This document shows positions 8,676 through 18,678 of a stretch of DNA of 64,000 nt, one piece after another; the first letter of the stretch is position 1; the number at the start of each line of letters is the position of its first letter. The DNA comes from Flavobacteriaceae bacterium (lineage in GTDB: Bacteria; Bacteroidota; Bacteroidia; Flavobacteriales; Flavobacteriaceae). The DNA lies in NCBI GenBank assembly GCA_031277535.1, contig JAITMD010000010.1:1-64000 (forward strand), given 5' to 3'. The notes beneath the pieces were generated by a model that searched no databases, had not been told where the DNA came from, and saw nothing but the letters and a program-made list of their open reading frames with translations. Position numbers and translations under genes: made by a program.

Positions 8676-10991
8676 TTAGAATGGATACCCAATTGCAAAG
8701 TTAAACATCAGGTTATCTTTACGCCAACGAGGGTCTCCAAATTGAATATCTTTTACAACCCAACCATTTCCATTAGTTCCATAAGGTACACGCAAAGGAA
8801 ACGCAAAATCAAAACGCAAAACCAAAAATGTAATATCAAAACGCAATCCTGCTCCTGCTCCAACCGCAATTTCATTATAAAACTCATTTGAAAATTTTCC
8901 ACCTATACGGTCTGGTACCTCACTTAGGTTCCAAATATTACCTGCATCTACAAATAAAGCTCCATGAACAATGCTAAAGAGTTTTTTTCTATACTCCAAG
9001 TTCATTTCCAAAACCATATCACCTGATTGATCCGCAATAAACTTTGATTCTATAGTATGAGGATCAAAAGTACCAGGTCCTATTGTTCTTGCTCTAAAAG
9101 CTCTCAAGCTATTTGAACCACCTACATAAAACTGTTTTGTATAGGGCATATTCTTTGAATTTCCATAAGCTACTCCTATTCCTCCATGAAAACGAGAAAT
9201 AAGTTGAGACGTCTTACTCAAACGCATATAGTGTCTAAAATCATGTTCTGTTTTCACATACTGACTAAATGGGATTCCTAAAATGCGTTTCTCATCTCCT
9301 TTATCTGTATTTGCCCCCATAATCAATCCAGTAATATTTCCTGAAAAATCTACTCCTCCTCTATAATAAAAGGTATGTCGCTTGTACTGTTTCATAGTAT
9401 TTGTATATGTAAACGTATAAGAAGGTCCAAATGTCATTTGCTTTTCCACAACTCTCTCCAAAGAAGGATTCCCAGCTGCTTGTTCTCTATACAAATCAGT
9501 TACTCTTTCTGGACTTACATAATTCCCATCAAATATATTCAACAAGTGTTCTTTAGTAGCACTTTCCTTCCATAAATACCCCCAAGATGCTTTAAGTGAT
9601 TTCAATGTATATAATTGCCTACGTTCCAGATACTCCCCTCCTACTGTTAGTCGTGTTTTAGGAACATATGAACTTGACGAACTAAAATCCCAAGGTGAAA
9701 TAATTCGTGGCCAAGTAATACTTGATTCCAAACCTACTTTATATACATCATAACCATTCCCATTAGATCCTAACTGAAAATCTCCTCCTCCATAAGCAGA
9801 AACAGACAGTACTTCTGCTCCTTTAAAAATATTCTTATGACTCCAATTCAAATTAAGCTCTGCTCCACTATAGCTGGCAGAATTTGTTTTACCTAAAAGC
9901 TCTAAACGCAAAGCTTTAGGTTTATCTGGTGTCAAAAAATAATAAACATCTAATTTGTGATTTATACTATCCGTCAGTACAAAAGAGTTTCTAACAAATT
10001 TAAACACACCTAAGTTCACCAACCTATTCAATGATAAATTATGGTTATCTCTATTATAGACATCCCCTTCTTTCAAATAAATAGAGCGATCAAAAATTGA
10101 GGGCTTAAATTTTTTGACAGAATCCAAAATATGAAAATCTTTATAAGTATAAATCTTACTATCGTTTTTATCAAAATGCTCTCCTCCTAATTTATAATCT
10201 GTATTAATATACACGTCTCCTATTGTATACTGTTGTAAAGCCAGCTCAGGTGTTTCCTTTTTTACTTTCACAAACAAATCCACCTGGTGATTACCAACAG
10301 TACTATCTACCTGAATCAATAAATTATCTGCACTAAAATAATAGTACCCTTTATTTTTTAAATGATTATCAAAGCGAACACGTTCATCTTTAATTGCATC
10401 AAGACTATAAGCTTGTCCTGCTTTTAACTTAGAAAACTTCTTTCCTCTACCTAAATATTGTAACAATGGAATAGAATCGTTAGGGTATATTACACTTCTA
10501 ATAGTATACTGTTTTCCTGGTTTAATAGTATATACAATTCCCTTCTTCTTTTTACCTGAAGAAATTGTATCATGAGCCACCATTACATTAAAAAAACCTT
10601 CATTTTCTAAGCGATTAGACAAAATAGAACTTGTGTAATCTGCATCTACCTGACTAAAATACACAGGTGGTTCCCCCATTTTAGTGCGAAGCCAAGTACG
10701 TATCATACCTTGTTTTTCTGGATTACCTCCTAAATTATAAAAATACAATTTAGGATGCATTCCTAAAAAGCTACTATTAGGAATTGGCCGAGTCAAAGCT
10801 TTCAATCCTTCTGTTGCTTCAAATTTCTTTGTTTTACTCCAAGCTACATCTTCCAACTTTATTTCACTTCCTGTAAACAAAGCTTCATCTTCTGGAATAT
10901 ATTTAGTTACACTACAAGAAACCAATAATAAAGACAAAGTTCCTATCAAAGCGTTCTTTACAATCTTACTACTGCTCTTTCTTAGTTTCAT
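8676..10991 (-). CDS. tamL: TamL-type BamA/TamA-family outer-membrane lipoprotein
   Basis: This 771-residue Omp85-family protein has a lipoprotein signal with the cysteine at residue 26 (LLLVSCS). It therefore appears lipid-anchored, unlike classical TamA. That trait defines TamL of Bacteroidota. N-terminal POTRA-like domains (about 30-360) precede a C-terminal beta barrel with the surface-antigen segments FYVGGSNSLRAFRAR and FVDAGNIWN and a terminal aromatic residue (GYPF). The start overlaps the end of tamB by 23 bases, so the two are coupled. Together they are thought to act in outer-membrane assembly or lipid transport between the membranes. Confidence 0.9.
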   Translation of the reverse strand: MKLRKSSSKIVKNALIGTLSLLLVSCSVTKYIPEDEALFTGSEIKLEDVAWSKTKKFEATEGLKALTRPIPNSSFLGMHPKLYFYNLGGNPEKQGMIRTWLRTKMGEPPVYFSQVDADYTSSILSNRLENEGFFNVMVAHDTISSGKKKKGIVYTIKPGKQYTIRSVIYPNDSIPLLQYLGRGKKFSKLKAGQAYSLDAIKDERVRFDNHLKNKGYYYFSADNLLIQVDSTVGNHQVDLFVKVKKETPELALQQYTIGDVYINTDYKLGGEHFDKNDSKIYTYKDFHILDSVKKFKPSIFDRSIYLKEGDVYNRDNHNLSLNRLVNLGVFKFVRNSFVLTDSINHKLDVYYFLTPDKPKALRLELLGKTNSASYSGAELNLNWSHKNIFKGAEVLSVSAYGGGDFQLGSNGNGYDVYKVGLESSITWPRIISPWDFSSSSSYVPKTRLTVGGEYLERRQLYTLKSLKASWGYLWKESATKEHLLNIFDGNYVSPERVTDLYREQAAGNPSLERVVEKQMTFGPSYTFTYTNTMKQYKRHTFYYRGGVDFSGNITGLIMGANTDKGDEKRILGIPFSQYVKTEHDFRHYMRLSKTSQLISRFHGGIGVAYGNSKNMPYTKQFYVGGSNSLRAFRARTIGPGTFDPHTIESKFIADQSGDMVLEMNLEYRKKLFSIVHGALFVDAGNIWNLSEVPDRIGGKFSNEFYNEIAVGAGAGLRFDITFLVLRFDFAFPLRVPYGTNGNGWVVKDIQFGDPRWRKDNLMFNFAIGYPF

Positions 10992-13900
10992 CTTTTAATT
11001 GTTTTTTCAATTGTTTCTTATCTCTCGAACGCTCAAATAACTCTTTAAAGTTTTCATAACTCATAGTTATAATAAAACCTACTCCCGTTTCTACAATTTG
11101 TCCCTGAAGAGCCACTTCGTATCTGTTTTTTCTATAAACGCGTAGCAAATAACGGCCATCTTTAGACAAAGCATATTCCAACTCAATATCTCCAGCAATA
11201 TTGGTTGCTTGTTCATTTTGACGTTGCTCACCTTCTACCTCAAAATTACTTCCTACTGTAACTTTTAAACGATCTGCAAATAAACGTTTAGATACAGCTA
11301 CATTCAAATCTGTACGATTGCTACGAGAACCACTTGAAAAATCTTCAGAGGAATCTAAATCAAAACTCAATTCTACTCCTGCAATTAGATTACCCGCCAA
11401 ATTATTCAATTGATCAGATAATAAACGACTCACACTTTGTCGAGCCATTGCATTTGCACTCATGCCGCCAGCGCTACTTTCAAATGGATTTTCTCCAATA
11501 AAACGATTTAGTAACAAAAGAGAGAATACTTGTTTATTCAACTCTGTTTCATTAGTACGTATTTGATCCAAACGATTTTTAGTATTTGAAATCACATCTC
11601 CTGCCACACTCGTTGTTCCATCTTTTAATCGAATATCAAATGATATTTCTGGTTTCAACAGCTCACCTTTCATCATCAATAATGCTTGAAAAGGGATCTT
11701 CTGTTTGTACATATTTTGTTGCGTAGGTGACATTTCACTTAGTTGCCCCTCAAGCAAGTCACTTGGGGCTGTTTTTGTTTCATAAATAGCAGTCAAATTC
11801 AGCATTGCAGCAGTTGGTTCTCCCATCCATACAATCGAACTACCTGGCTCAACCACGAATCTACGTTTCATAAAATTCAATGACAAATCATAAGCTCCTT
11901 CTGTAAATTCATAACGTCCAGTCAAGGTAATTTTACCTGAAGCATCAATACCTCCTACTAAATCCCCATTTCCTTTAATAACAACCTTATCTCCACTTTG
12001 TTTATCCATAATCATGGAAAACGTAGCTTCTTTATCTACCTTGATAGACAAAGTAACATCCAATCCACTTAATGCTGTTTTATTTAAATCTTCTTCTAAT
12101 CGTTTTAATTCAGCCAAACGCAAGCTTTCCTGATCAACAAACTCTACAATTCCTTCTCTATCTGCTATAGATGGATCCTCTTGAGGCATCACAACTGTAA
12201 AAGAAGTTTTTTTACCTATTTCAATTCCTCCTGTAACAACAGGTTTATTCAAATCTCCTCTAATTTTAATATTCGTATCAAAAATCAATGTACCATAATA
12301 CATATCATTATCTTTTGCTGTAGAACTAATTGCTTTAAAATCTACTGCCTTAATATCTAAGTTAAAAGCAAAATCTTTATATGTCTTAGTTAACACTTGA
12401 CCATCCACAATCAACAAATTTCCATCACTATCTGTGATACTAAACTTATCAAACTCAATTCCTCTATTAGTAAATGATATTTTCTCATTAATATTTTTAA
12501 AATCAGCACTAATAGGATTTACGTGAAAACCAATCTGATTAAAATCTATACTTCCTACTATTTTTGGATCATCAAATTTCCCTTCCACATTTATGTTTCC
12601 AGACAAATACCCTTTTGATTCTGACAAATTATCCTTAGAAAAACCTTCTAACGCTTTCATCTGTAATTTATCCAATAAAATATTCAAATCCATTGTCTGT
12701 TTATCAGCATCTATTTCTCCTTTCATTTCCACTTTATTCTCTCCACCCTGTAAAACCATTTCAGCTAAAAATTGACTCTGAGACTTATTCTTTACAGCAA
12801 AATGCAAATTTCCTAAAGGCATTTCCATCACCTCCAAATTAGCAATATCTAAATCAGTAATAAACCTAAAATCAGCTGATAAATCTTTTAAATAAATCTC
12901 TCCATCCAACGATCCAGCAGCCAATACTTTATCCTTTTGAACCATCTTTGTCAAAGTCTCAATATTAAAATCATTGAACTGTATTTTCAATGGACTATTA
13001 GCTATTTCTTTTTCAGAATTGACCTTCATAAAGCTTTTCCCTAAATTCAACTCGAAATCTTTAATGTAAAAGCCTTTGCTATTCAACACAATCTGATTAT
13101 CTGGATTAACATCCCACAACTGATGATCCAATTTAAAACCGTTAGGATCTAAACTTATCACTAAAGTTTCTTTTTGCGCTTCTGCTTTTCCTGCAATCAC
13201 ATAAGTTTCTACCTCTTCTTTATCTTTGATATTAAGGTTATAGGTAATTGTATTATCATAAATATCTCCTTTCAAATTCAAACGACTTAAAGCGATATTT
13301 GCATTTGAAACCTTTTCTAATCCTAATGAATAGATTAATTTATCATCTAATGGCTGTAATCCAATATAAATATTAGATAATTCATAATCTCCATATTGCA
13401 ATATTGGAATATCCCCCACCAAACTAAAAAACTTGCGTTCTTCATCAAACCTTCCCATAAAAGACATGGTGGAAATTGTTTTTAAATCCGGTAAAAACTT
13501 CTGAATTACAGTATTATCCTTAATCTTCAAATCATAAATAAAACCTTGTCCTTGCTTTTGAGAAACAGCCACTTTAGCTTCTTTATTTGTATTTTCTCGT
13601 TTAAAATAAGTAGACAAACTCTTATTCATTACATCTCCTAATGTACTTAACTGATAATTTCCATCCATTGAAAAATCAAGTAACTCAGAAGCTATACTTA
13701 ATCTTCTATGATCTTTTTCTGCTGTAGCTTCTATTTCAATAGGCTTTAAGCTAAATGAATTACCATCTAAATTAAACTCCATATTGCGCAAAATCACTTT
13801 CCCAACCAAACTATCAGGCATTACATTATTCATTTGTACATCTAATACCCCCTTAATAACATTAGGTTTTTTATCTAAGTGTAATTGTTGTAAATCAATA

Positions 13901-15999
13901 TGTGACAAATCCGCCAACATGTTTAAACTCAAGTCTTTTTTAGTCCATTGCCCATCAGCTGATATCTTAAACTGTAAATTAGGATCATTATTCACAGACT
14001 TTACTTCATATTGCCCTTGATTCATAAGAGCTTCCACTATCAAATTATTATACTTATACCCATTAAATACAGCTTTGTCTATTTTGAATTGAGCAACCGC
14101 ATTCGCTTTTTCAGGAATCAAACTTGTTCCTTTCACATTCAATTGCATAGTTATTTTACCAATTGAATCATTTTGAATAATACGTCCTACATCTAAATCT
14201 GTTGCTGTTGCATGAAGAGTATATGCTTCTCTTCCTTTTACTCTTTGATCAAATTTTGCATCAAAGAGCAAACTACCTGCACTTGTTTTCACATGCATCT
14301 TAGAAGCAATATTTTTTGCATTCCCTTTTACATTTCCTTTTGCTTTAATTAAAGCAGGTATAGTAATATTGGTAGGTAACACTCCTTTTGGAGCAAGAGC
14401 TTTTATATCATTTGCTGTTGTTTGAAAATTATTTAGATTAAGATCTATAATCGCTTTATCTGCATCAGGCAATCCCTTTATTAATCCATTAAGTTCTATA
14501 AATGTTGATTTTAAACCACGCAACACAAAGTGGTCTATCCACAAATTATCAACTGTTCCTTTCGCTTTTGCTTCCAGTCGAATTTCTTCCTTTTTAAAAT
14601 TAGAGATACTGGGTGCTTCAAATATACTTGGCATCAAGATATAAGCATCTTTTAACCCTATATAAGAATCCTTTAAATTAATATCTAAAGAAGCGTCTCC
14701 CAACTGCTCTTTTAACTTTTTAACGTCTTGATAATTCAAGACCATCTCAGACTTTAATTTTGTATGAGGGGTTTCTAAGTAAAAATCTTTAATAAATGTC
14801 GTTTGCTCACCATACAAGAAATAAGTGCGAAACTCATTCAACACAAAACCACTTTTCTCAGCAAACTTAAATTGTTCTAAATTCCCTGTAATACTTGTCG
14901 GTGAAAACTGAAAATTCTTTAATTCTACATTTAATTTACTTATTCCAATATGATTAGGATCAATTCCAGCAACTTGACGTTTTACATTCTCATCATCATA
15001 GGTAAAATCGATTCCTTCTAAAGCTAAATTTCGGATTCCAAACCTCCAAGGAATACTTGTATCTCCTGTAGGGGCATCTACTTTTTCTTTAAGAACAATT
15101 ATATCTTTTTTCTTTGGAAGAAAAGTCACCTTAGCTCCTGTATCTGCCAATTTTAATTCTTTTATATCTATCTGCTGATTTTCTAAATCGAGTAATTCAA
15201 ATGAGGTAAGAAACTCTTTCAGTGATATATTAGCTGCCAATGCCATATCCTCATCCCTATAGTCTACGTGAATGTTCTGAAACAGGACTTCTCCTAAATC
15301 TAATTTTGGCAATGAACTTTCTTCTTTTGAATCTATCTGTTTTTCTTCTATAACACGACTTCCAAATGCCTTTTGTTTGTGATAGGCAACATTTACATCT
15401 TTAACAATTACCTTAGGAATAGCAAATTTCATTTGGTCTAAATCGAAATCTTTGAAACGAGTAACAAAATCATCTAACTTAAATTGCAAATGATGTCCAT
15501 CATAAGCATCATCAAAAGTAATATTGATTTTTTTCAAATTAATTTGACCAACCTGAATAACCATAGATGAAGGAGTATCATCTTTCTCTTCAGAAGCAAA
15601 TGCATCAACGATATAATCAAAATTAAAACGTTGTAGTGTATCGCGTTTTATATTTGCATTTAAACCTTCTAAGCTTATATCATTTACCTCAACAGTACTA
15701 ACTAATAACTTAAATAAATTAATATCTACTCCTACATACTCTGCTGCAACTAATGTATCTTGTTGTTGCGATTCCATGTATAAGTTCTTAACCACAATTG
15801 TATTAGGAAAAGATATTTCTATATGGTCTAATTGTACTGGAGTTCCAATTTTATCCTCAACAAAGGTAATGGCATAATCCTTAACCTTATTTTGAACATA
15901 AGGTATTTGGATAGCTACAATTAATAATAGTAACAATATAAATAAAGTTAATATTATCCATGCGACAACCTTTGTTACTTTTATAAGTACTTTCTTCAA
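10969..15999 (-). CDS. tamB: Translocation/assembly module TamB (AsmA-like, DUF490)
   Basis: A 1676-residue inner-membrane-anchored periplasmic protein. One N-terminal membrane helix (about 10-32) is followed by long repetitive beta-strand segments expected to form a hydrophobic groove. The C-terminal DUF490/TamB domain (about 1250-1640) contains segments such as ASGKITLTGRYEFTEG, PFQALLMMKGEL and LLLNRFIGENPF. TamB-family proteins bridge the envelope and partner with an Omp85 protein, here the overlapping tamL. The likely start codon is TTG at 15999, because an in-frame TAG lies three codons upstream and no ATG is available. Confidence 0.92.
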   Translation of the reverse strand: MKKVLIKVTKVVAWIILTLFILLLLLIVAIQIPYVQNKVKDYAITFVEDKIGTPVQLDHIEISFPNTIVVKNLYMESQQQDTLVAAEYVGVDINLFKLLVSTVEVNDISLEGLNANIKRDTLQRFNFDYIVDAFASEEKDDTPSSMVIQVGQINLKKINITFDDAYDGHHLQFKLDDFVTRFKDFDLDQMKFAIPKVIVKDVNVAYHKQKAFGSRVIEEKQIDSKEESSLPKLDLGEVLFQNIHVDYRDEDMALAANISLKEFLTSFELLDLENQQIDIKELKLADTGAKVTFLPKKKDIIVLKEKVDAPTGDTSIPWRFGIRNLALEGIDFTYDDENVKRQVAGIDPNHIGISKLNVELKNFQFSPTSITGNLEQFKFAEKSGFVLNEFRTYFLYGEQTTFIKDFYLETPHTKLKSEMVLNYQDVKKLKEQLGDASLDINLKDSYIGLKDAYILMPSIFEAPSISNFKKEEIRLEAKAKGTVDNLWIDHFVLRGLKSTFIELNGLIKGLPDADKAIIDLNLNNFQTTANDIKALAPKGVLPTNITIPALIKAKGNVKGNAKNIASKMHVKTSAGSLLFDAKFDQRVKGREAYTLHATATDLDVGRIIQNDSIGKITMQLNVKGTSLIPEKANAVAQFKIDKAVFNGYKYNNLIVEALMNQGQYEVKSVNNDPNLQFKISADGQWTKKDLSLNMLADLSHIDLQQLHLDKKPNVIKGVLDVQMNNVMPDSLVGKVILRNMEFNLDGNSFSLKPIEIEATAEKDHRRLSIASELLDFSMDGNYQLSTLGDVMNKSLSTYFKRENTNKEAKVAVSQKQGQGFIYDLKIKDNTVIQKFLPDLKTISTMSFMGRFDEERKFFSLVGDIPILQYGDYELSNIYIGLQPLDDKLIYSLGLEKVSNANIALSRLNLKGDIYDNTITYNLNIKDKEEVETYVIAGKAEAQKETLVISLDPNGFKLDHQLWDVNPDNQIVLNSKGFYIKDFELNLGKSFMKVNSEKEIANSPLKIQFNDFNIETLTKMVQKDKVLAAGSLDGEIYLKDLSADFRFITDLDIANLEVMEMPLGNLHFAVKNKSQSQFLAEMVLQGGENKVEMKGEIDADKQTMDLNILLDKLQMKALEGFSKDNLSESKGYLSGNINVEGKFDDPKIVGSIDFNQIGFHVNPISADFKNINEKISFTNRGIEFDKFSITDSDGNLLIVDGQVLTKTYKDFAFNLDIKAVDFKAISSTAKDNDMYYGTLIFDTNIKIRGDLNKPVVTGGIEIGKKTSFTVVMPQEDPSIADREGIVEFVDQESLRLAELKRLEEDLNKTALSGLDVTLSIKVDKEATFSMIMDKQSGDKVVIKGNGDLVGGIDASGKITLTGRYEFTEGAYDLSLNFMKRRFVVEPGSSIVWMGEPTAAMLNLTAIYETKTAPSDLLEGQLSEMSPTQQNMYKQKIPFQALLMMKGELLKPEISFDIRLKDGTTSVAGDVISNTKNRLDQIRTNETELNKQVFSLLLLNRFIGENPFESSAGGMSANAMARQSVSRLLSDQLNNLAGNLIAGVELSFDLDSSEDFSSGSRSNRTDLNVAVSKRLFADRLKVTVGSNFEVEGEQRQNEQATNIAGDIELEYALSKDGRYLLRVYRKNRYEVALQGQIVETGVGFIITMSYENFKELFERSRDKKQLKKQLKDETKKEQ

Positions 16000-16127
16000 A
16001 ACAAGCTATTTTTACTTCAAAAATAACAAAATTCACATCAATAAGAAAAGGTTTTAAAGGATATATACGAAGTTTATATAAACAAAAAATCCCCGAAAAG
16101 GAGACTCTAAAGTATTTTAAAAAAAAT

Positions 16128-16221
16128 GGCAAGCTACCTACATCGCACCGCTACAACCTCATACCTTTGCTGCGTTCCCACCCTGGAGGATTAAGAGGGA
16201 GCTGGTCGTGTAGGACTTGCC
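16128..16221 (-). ncRNA. ffs: Signal recognition particle RNA (4.5S-like)
   Basis: The minus-strand transcript starts GGCAAG and ends CTTGCC, which pair, followed by the complementary pair CCTACA/TGTAGG. The apex carries the conserved SRP core: a GGAA tetraloop in GGGTGGGAACGCAGCAAAGG, with the asymmetric AGCA loop that binds Ffh. A run of T residues follows the 3' end. This is the roughly 95-nucleotide bacterial form, which guides membrane-protein targeting with Ffh and FtsY. Confidence 0.93.
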
Positions 16222-16225
16222 GGTG

Positions 16226-16255
16226 CAAATATACAACCATTTTATATTTTTGCAA
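16226..16255 (-). promoter_or_regulatory. Promoter of SRP RNA
   Basis: On the minus strand TTG (16253-16255), a 19-base spacer and TATATTTG (16226-16233) match the Bacteroidota promoter consensus. The -7 element ends about five bases before the predicted RNA 5' end at 16221, which supports both calls. Confidence 0.8.
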
Positions 16256-16310
16256 GCTTTTTCTACAATTCAATTTAGATTTGTATATTGTATTAAAATT
16301 ATAAAGTGTC

Positions 16311-17405
16311 ATGAAAAAATATAACACACTATCTCTCTTAACCTTAGCAATCGCTTTTACTGCTTGCAGTGAACAAAAAAATTTAGAAAAAAATGTTTTA
16401 TCGATTAACACAAGTAGCTTAAAACAGCTATATCACTCGAATGAAGCTCTAAAATTGTCATTAAATTTGGCAGAAAATACACAACTTGATTCTGTAGCTT
16501 ACTTTTTAAACAATACAAGAATTGGATCTGTCAAAGGAAATGAAGCTTTGGATTATAGTTTAAACAATCAACCCTTAGGAAAAACAACAATCAAAGGAGT
16601 AGCTTATGCAAGTGGTAGCTCTGCCGAAGTAACCAATACAATTGAAATAGCATCTGCCATTACCCCAAAACTACTGAACTATAAAATAGTTAATACTTAC
16701 CCTCATGACAAAACGGCTTACACACAAGGCTTAGAATTCTATAATGGTATATTATATGAAAGCACAGGAAATGGTGAAGGAGGAGCATTAGCTGGAACGC
16801 AAGGAGTAAATAAAGGAATTTCAAGTGTACGTCAAGTAGATTATAAAACAGGTAAAGTAATTAAAATTCATAAATTCCCAGCAGACATCTTTGGGGAAGG
16901 ATGTACTATACTAAACAATAAATTATATCAATTAACTTATAAAAATAACAAAGGACATATCTTTGATCCTGAAACGCTAACCTTAGAAGGTACTTTTAAC
17001 TACTTTCAAAACATGGAAGGTTGGGGTCTTACTAATGATGGAACTTATTTATATATGACCGATGGTTCTGAAAAGATCTATAAACTTGATGCTAAAACCT
17101 TCCAAAAAGTCAGTGAAATAAGTGTGTATACAGATAACGGACCAGTTCCTTATGTAAATGAATTAGAATGGGTAAATGGTAAAATATATGCTAATTTCTA
17201 TGGAATACAAGCTGTTATCGCTGTTATAGATCCTAAAACAGGTGCTGTAGAAGGTGTAATTGATTTTAGTAAATTGGTAGATTTATTAGAAAAGCATCCT
17301 GACTTAGATGTGTTCAATGGTATCGCCTATAATCCTCAAACTAAAACATTTTTTGTAACAGGTAAAAACTGGGATAAAATGTTTGAAGTACAAATTACAG
17401 AATAA
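16311..17405 (+). CDS. Glutaminyl-peptide cyclotransferase (plant/bacterial beta-propeller type), lipoprotein
   Basis: A 364-residue protein whose lipobox cysteine is at residue 19 (AIAFTACSE), so it is probably a periplasmic lipoprotein. An Ig-like N-terminal part (about 30-115) precedes the glutamine cyclotransferase propeller (about 125-360). Propeller markers include YPHDKTAYTQGLEF, EGWGLTNDGTYLYMTDGS, NELEWVNGKIYANF and FNGIAYNP. The enzyme converts N-terminal glutamine to pyroglutamate; in this phylum many exported proteins begin with Gln after signal cleavage. It is a single-gene unit on the plus strand. Confidence 0.9.
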   Translation: MKKYNTLSLLTLAIAFTACSEQKNLEKNVLSINTSSLKQLYHSNEALKLSLNLAENTQLDSVAYFLNNTRIGSVKGNEALDYSLNNQPLGKTTIKGVAYASGSSAEVTNTIEIASAITPKLLNYKIVNTYPHDKTAYTQGLEFYNGILYESTGNGEGGALAGTQGVNKGISSVRQVDYKTGKVIKIHKFPADIFGEGCTILNNKLYQLTYKNNKGHIFDPETLTLEGTFNYFQNMEGWGLTNDGTYLYMTDGSEKIYKLDAKTFQKVSEISVYTDNGPVPYVNELEWVNGKIYANFYGIQAVIAVIDPKTGAVEGVIDFSKLVDLLEKHPDLDVFNGIAYNPQTKTFFVTGKNWDKMFEVQITE

Positions 17406-17422
17406 CATTTTTATAAATTATA

Positions 17423-17457
17423 ACAAAGAATGCTGACCAATGGTCAGCATTCTTTGT
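17423..17457 (+). terminator. Terminator between convergent genes
   Basis: ACAAAGAATGCTGACCA and TGGTCAGCATTCTTTGT are perfect 17-base inverted arms separated by one base, with T residues beyond. It lies between the cyclotransferase (plus) and the DUF2461 gene (minus) and may serve both strands. Confidence 0.85.
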
Positions 17458-17509
17458 TTTACAAACTATACGTTATCCGTTATAAGTTTATTATTATATA
17501 ACTACCTTT

Positions 17510-18184
17510 TTATTCATACAAACTCACCCCATTCACATCTGTAGTCAGTACATCTGACATATAATCAAATAAGGGTCTCATTGCCATAAAAGTCTTGATT
17601 ACTTCCTCTTTAAAGTTAGGAGCTAATACTTCTTTATCCGTAAAAGAGCGCATCACTAAGTATTGCTTCTTGCGCAATAAGTCGATAGCAGGATGCTCTT
17701 TATCAAAGCCTTTAGGAGCAGTCTTTAACTCCTCTCCTTGTAGCGTTCCAAAATATCTTTGGAATTGTTCATCACTTATAATATCCCTTAGTTCACTATC
17801 ATCCATCGCTATCTCTTTGCGAATACGCAATAAATCTTCCTTATTAGGTTCCCAAAAACCTCCACCTACAAAGCTTCGTCCTGGCTCTATATTCAAATAA
17901 TATCCACCTCTAAGCATTGGCTTAGTACGTCCTAAATGCAAACCAAAATAAGTCTTATACGGTGTCTTATCCTTTGAGAATCTTACATCTCTATAAATGC
18001 GGTGTACATGTAGCAGATCAATACTATCATGATGTAACATCTCATCGTGTACATCCTTAAAAAATTCCTTAACCTCAGCAAATACCTTATCAAACTCTGA
18101 CTTATGATCTGCAAACCAAGGTTTGTTGTTATTCTTTTCTAAAGTGACTAAAAAGTCTATATGTTCTTTTTTTAACTGCTTCAT
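17510..18184 (-). CDS. DUF2461 family protein
   Basis: About 224 residues that match the DUF2461/TIGR02453 family: N-terminal FLVTLEKNNNKPWFADHKSEF, then DVRFSKDKTPYKTYFG, then LRGGYYLNIEPGRSFVGGGF. Biochemical function is not established. The start is fixed by a TGA/ATG overlap (ATGA) with the upstream glycosylase gene: its stop is at 18181-18183 and this ATG at 18182-18184. The longer frame would need a TTG start. Coupled translation suggests a shared or related task, but that is inference. Confidence 0.88.
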   Translation of the reverse strand: MKQLKKEHIDFLVTLEKNNNKPWFADHKSEFDKVFAEVKEFFKDVHDEMLHHDSIDLLHVHRIYRDVRFSKDKTPYKTYFGLHLGRTKPMLRGGYYLNIEPGRSFVGGGFWEPNKEDLLRIRKEIAMDDSELRDIISDEQFQRYFGTLQGEELKTAPKGFDKEHPAIDLLRKKQYLVMRSFTDKEVLAPNFKEEVIKTFMAMRPLFDYMSDVLTTDVNGVSLYE

Positions 18185-18678
18185 AATTTTGCTTTTAATT
18201 CTTGCCAATGAACTACTTTCTCCTGAAAGCTCATCCTTGCGTTTGCACCACTTGGCGATGGTAAAGTTAGTAAAGATACTCCTATAATGTCACCTATGTA
18301 TTTGTCGAAGTATTGTCTTGCTTTCTGACTAGAGAACACGATAGTCTTAATAGTTGAGTACTGACCTAAAAGTCCCTTTATATCATTAGCCTGCTCAGCT
18401 ACAATATCACTATCTAAACTACTCTTGCGTTCACAAGACTGTAATACATCCCATAGCCCAATTCCTTGCCTCTTAATCATCGCAATCTTATCAGCATAAC
18501 AGTCAGTATAAGCCTCTCCAAAAATAGTGAACAATATCTTCCAAAACACATTCTGTTTATTCCCATAATACTCTTGATGTTCTAATGACTTGATACTTGG
18601 CATCGTTCCCAATACCAGTACTTTAGTACTCTCATCTACCACAGGTTTAAAAGACTGAATTCGTTTATTATCTGTCAT
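18181..18678 (-). CDS. DNA-deoxyinosine (hypoxanthine) glycosylase, uracil-DNA glycosylase superfamily
   Basis: A 165-residue base-excision repair enzyme. The N-terminal LVLGTMPSIKS and EYYGNKQNVFWKI motifs, the central GIGLWDVLQSC and the C-terminal LPSPSGANA fit the hypoxanthine-DNA glycosylase subgroup (TIGR04274) of the UDG superfamily. It would remove deaminated adenine or uracil. A TATCTTTG element (18683-18690) ends only five bases before the ATG, so the mRNA may be leaderless. The gene is translationally coupled to DUF2461 downstream. Confidence 0.87.
   Translation of the reverse strand: MTDNKRIQSFKPVVDESTKVLVLGTMPSIKSLEHQEYYGNKQNVFWKILFTIFGEAYTDCYADKIAMIKRQGIGLWDVLQSCERKSSLDSDIVAEQANDIKGLLGQYSTIKTIVFSSQKARQYFDKYIGDIIGVSLLTLPSPSGANARMSFQEKVVHWQELKAKL

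Noticed and set aside
15887-16411. Minus-strand open frames around 15887-16132 and 16151-16411
   Set aside because: They overlap the tamB start, the SRP RNA and the signal peptide of the cyclotransferase gene in other frames; the SRP RNA explains the sequence better.
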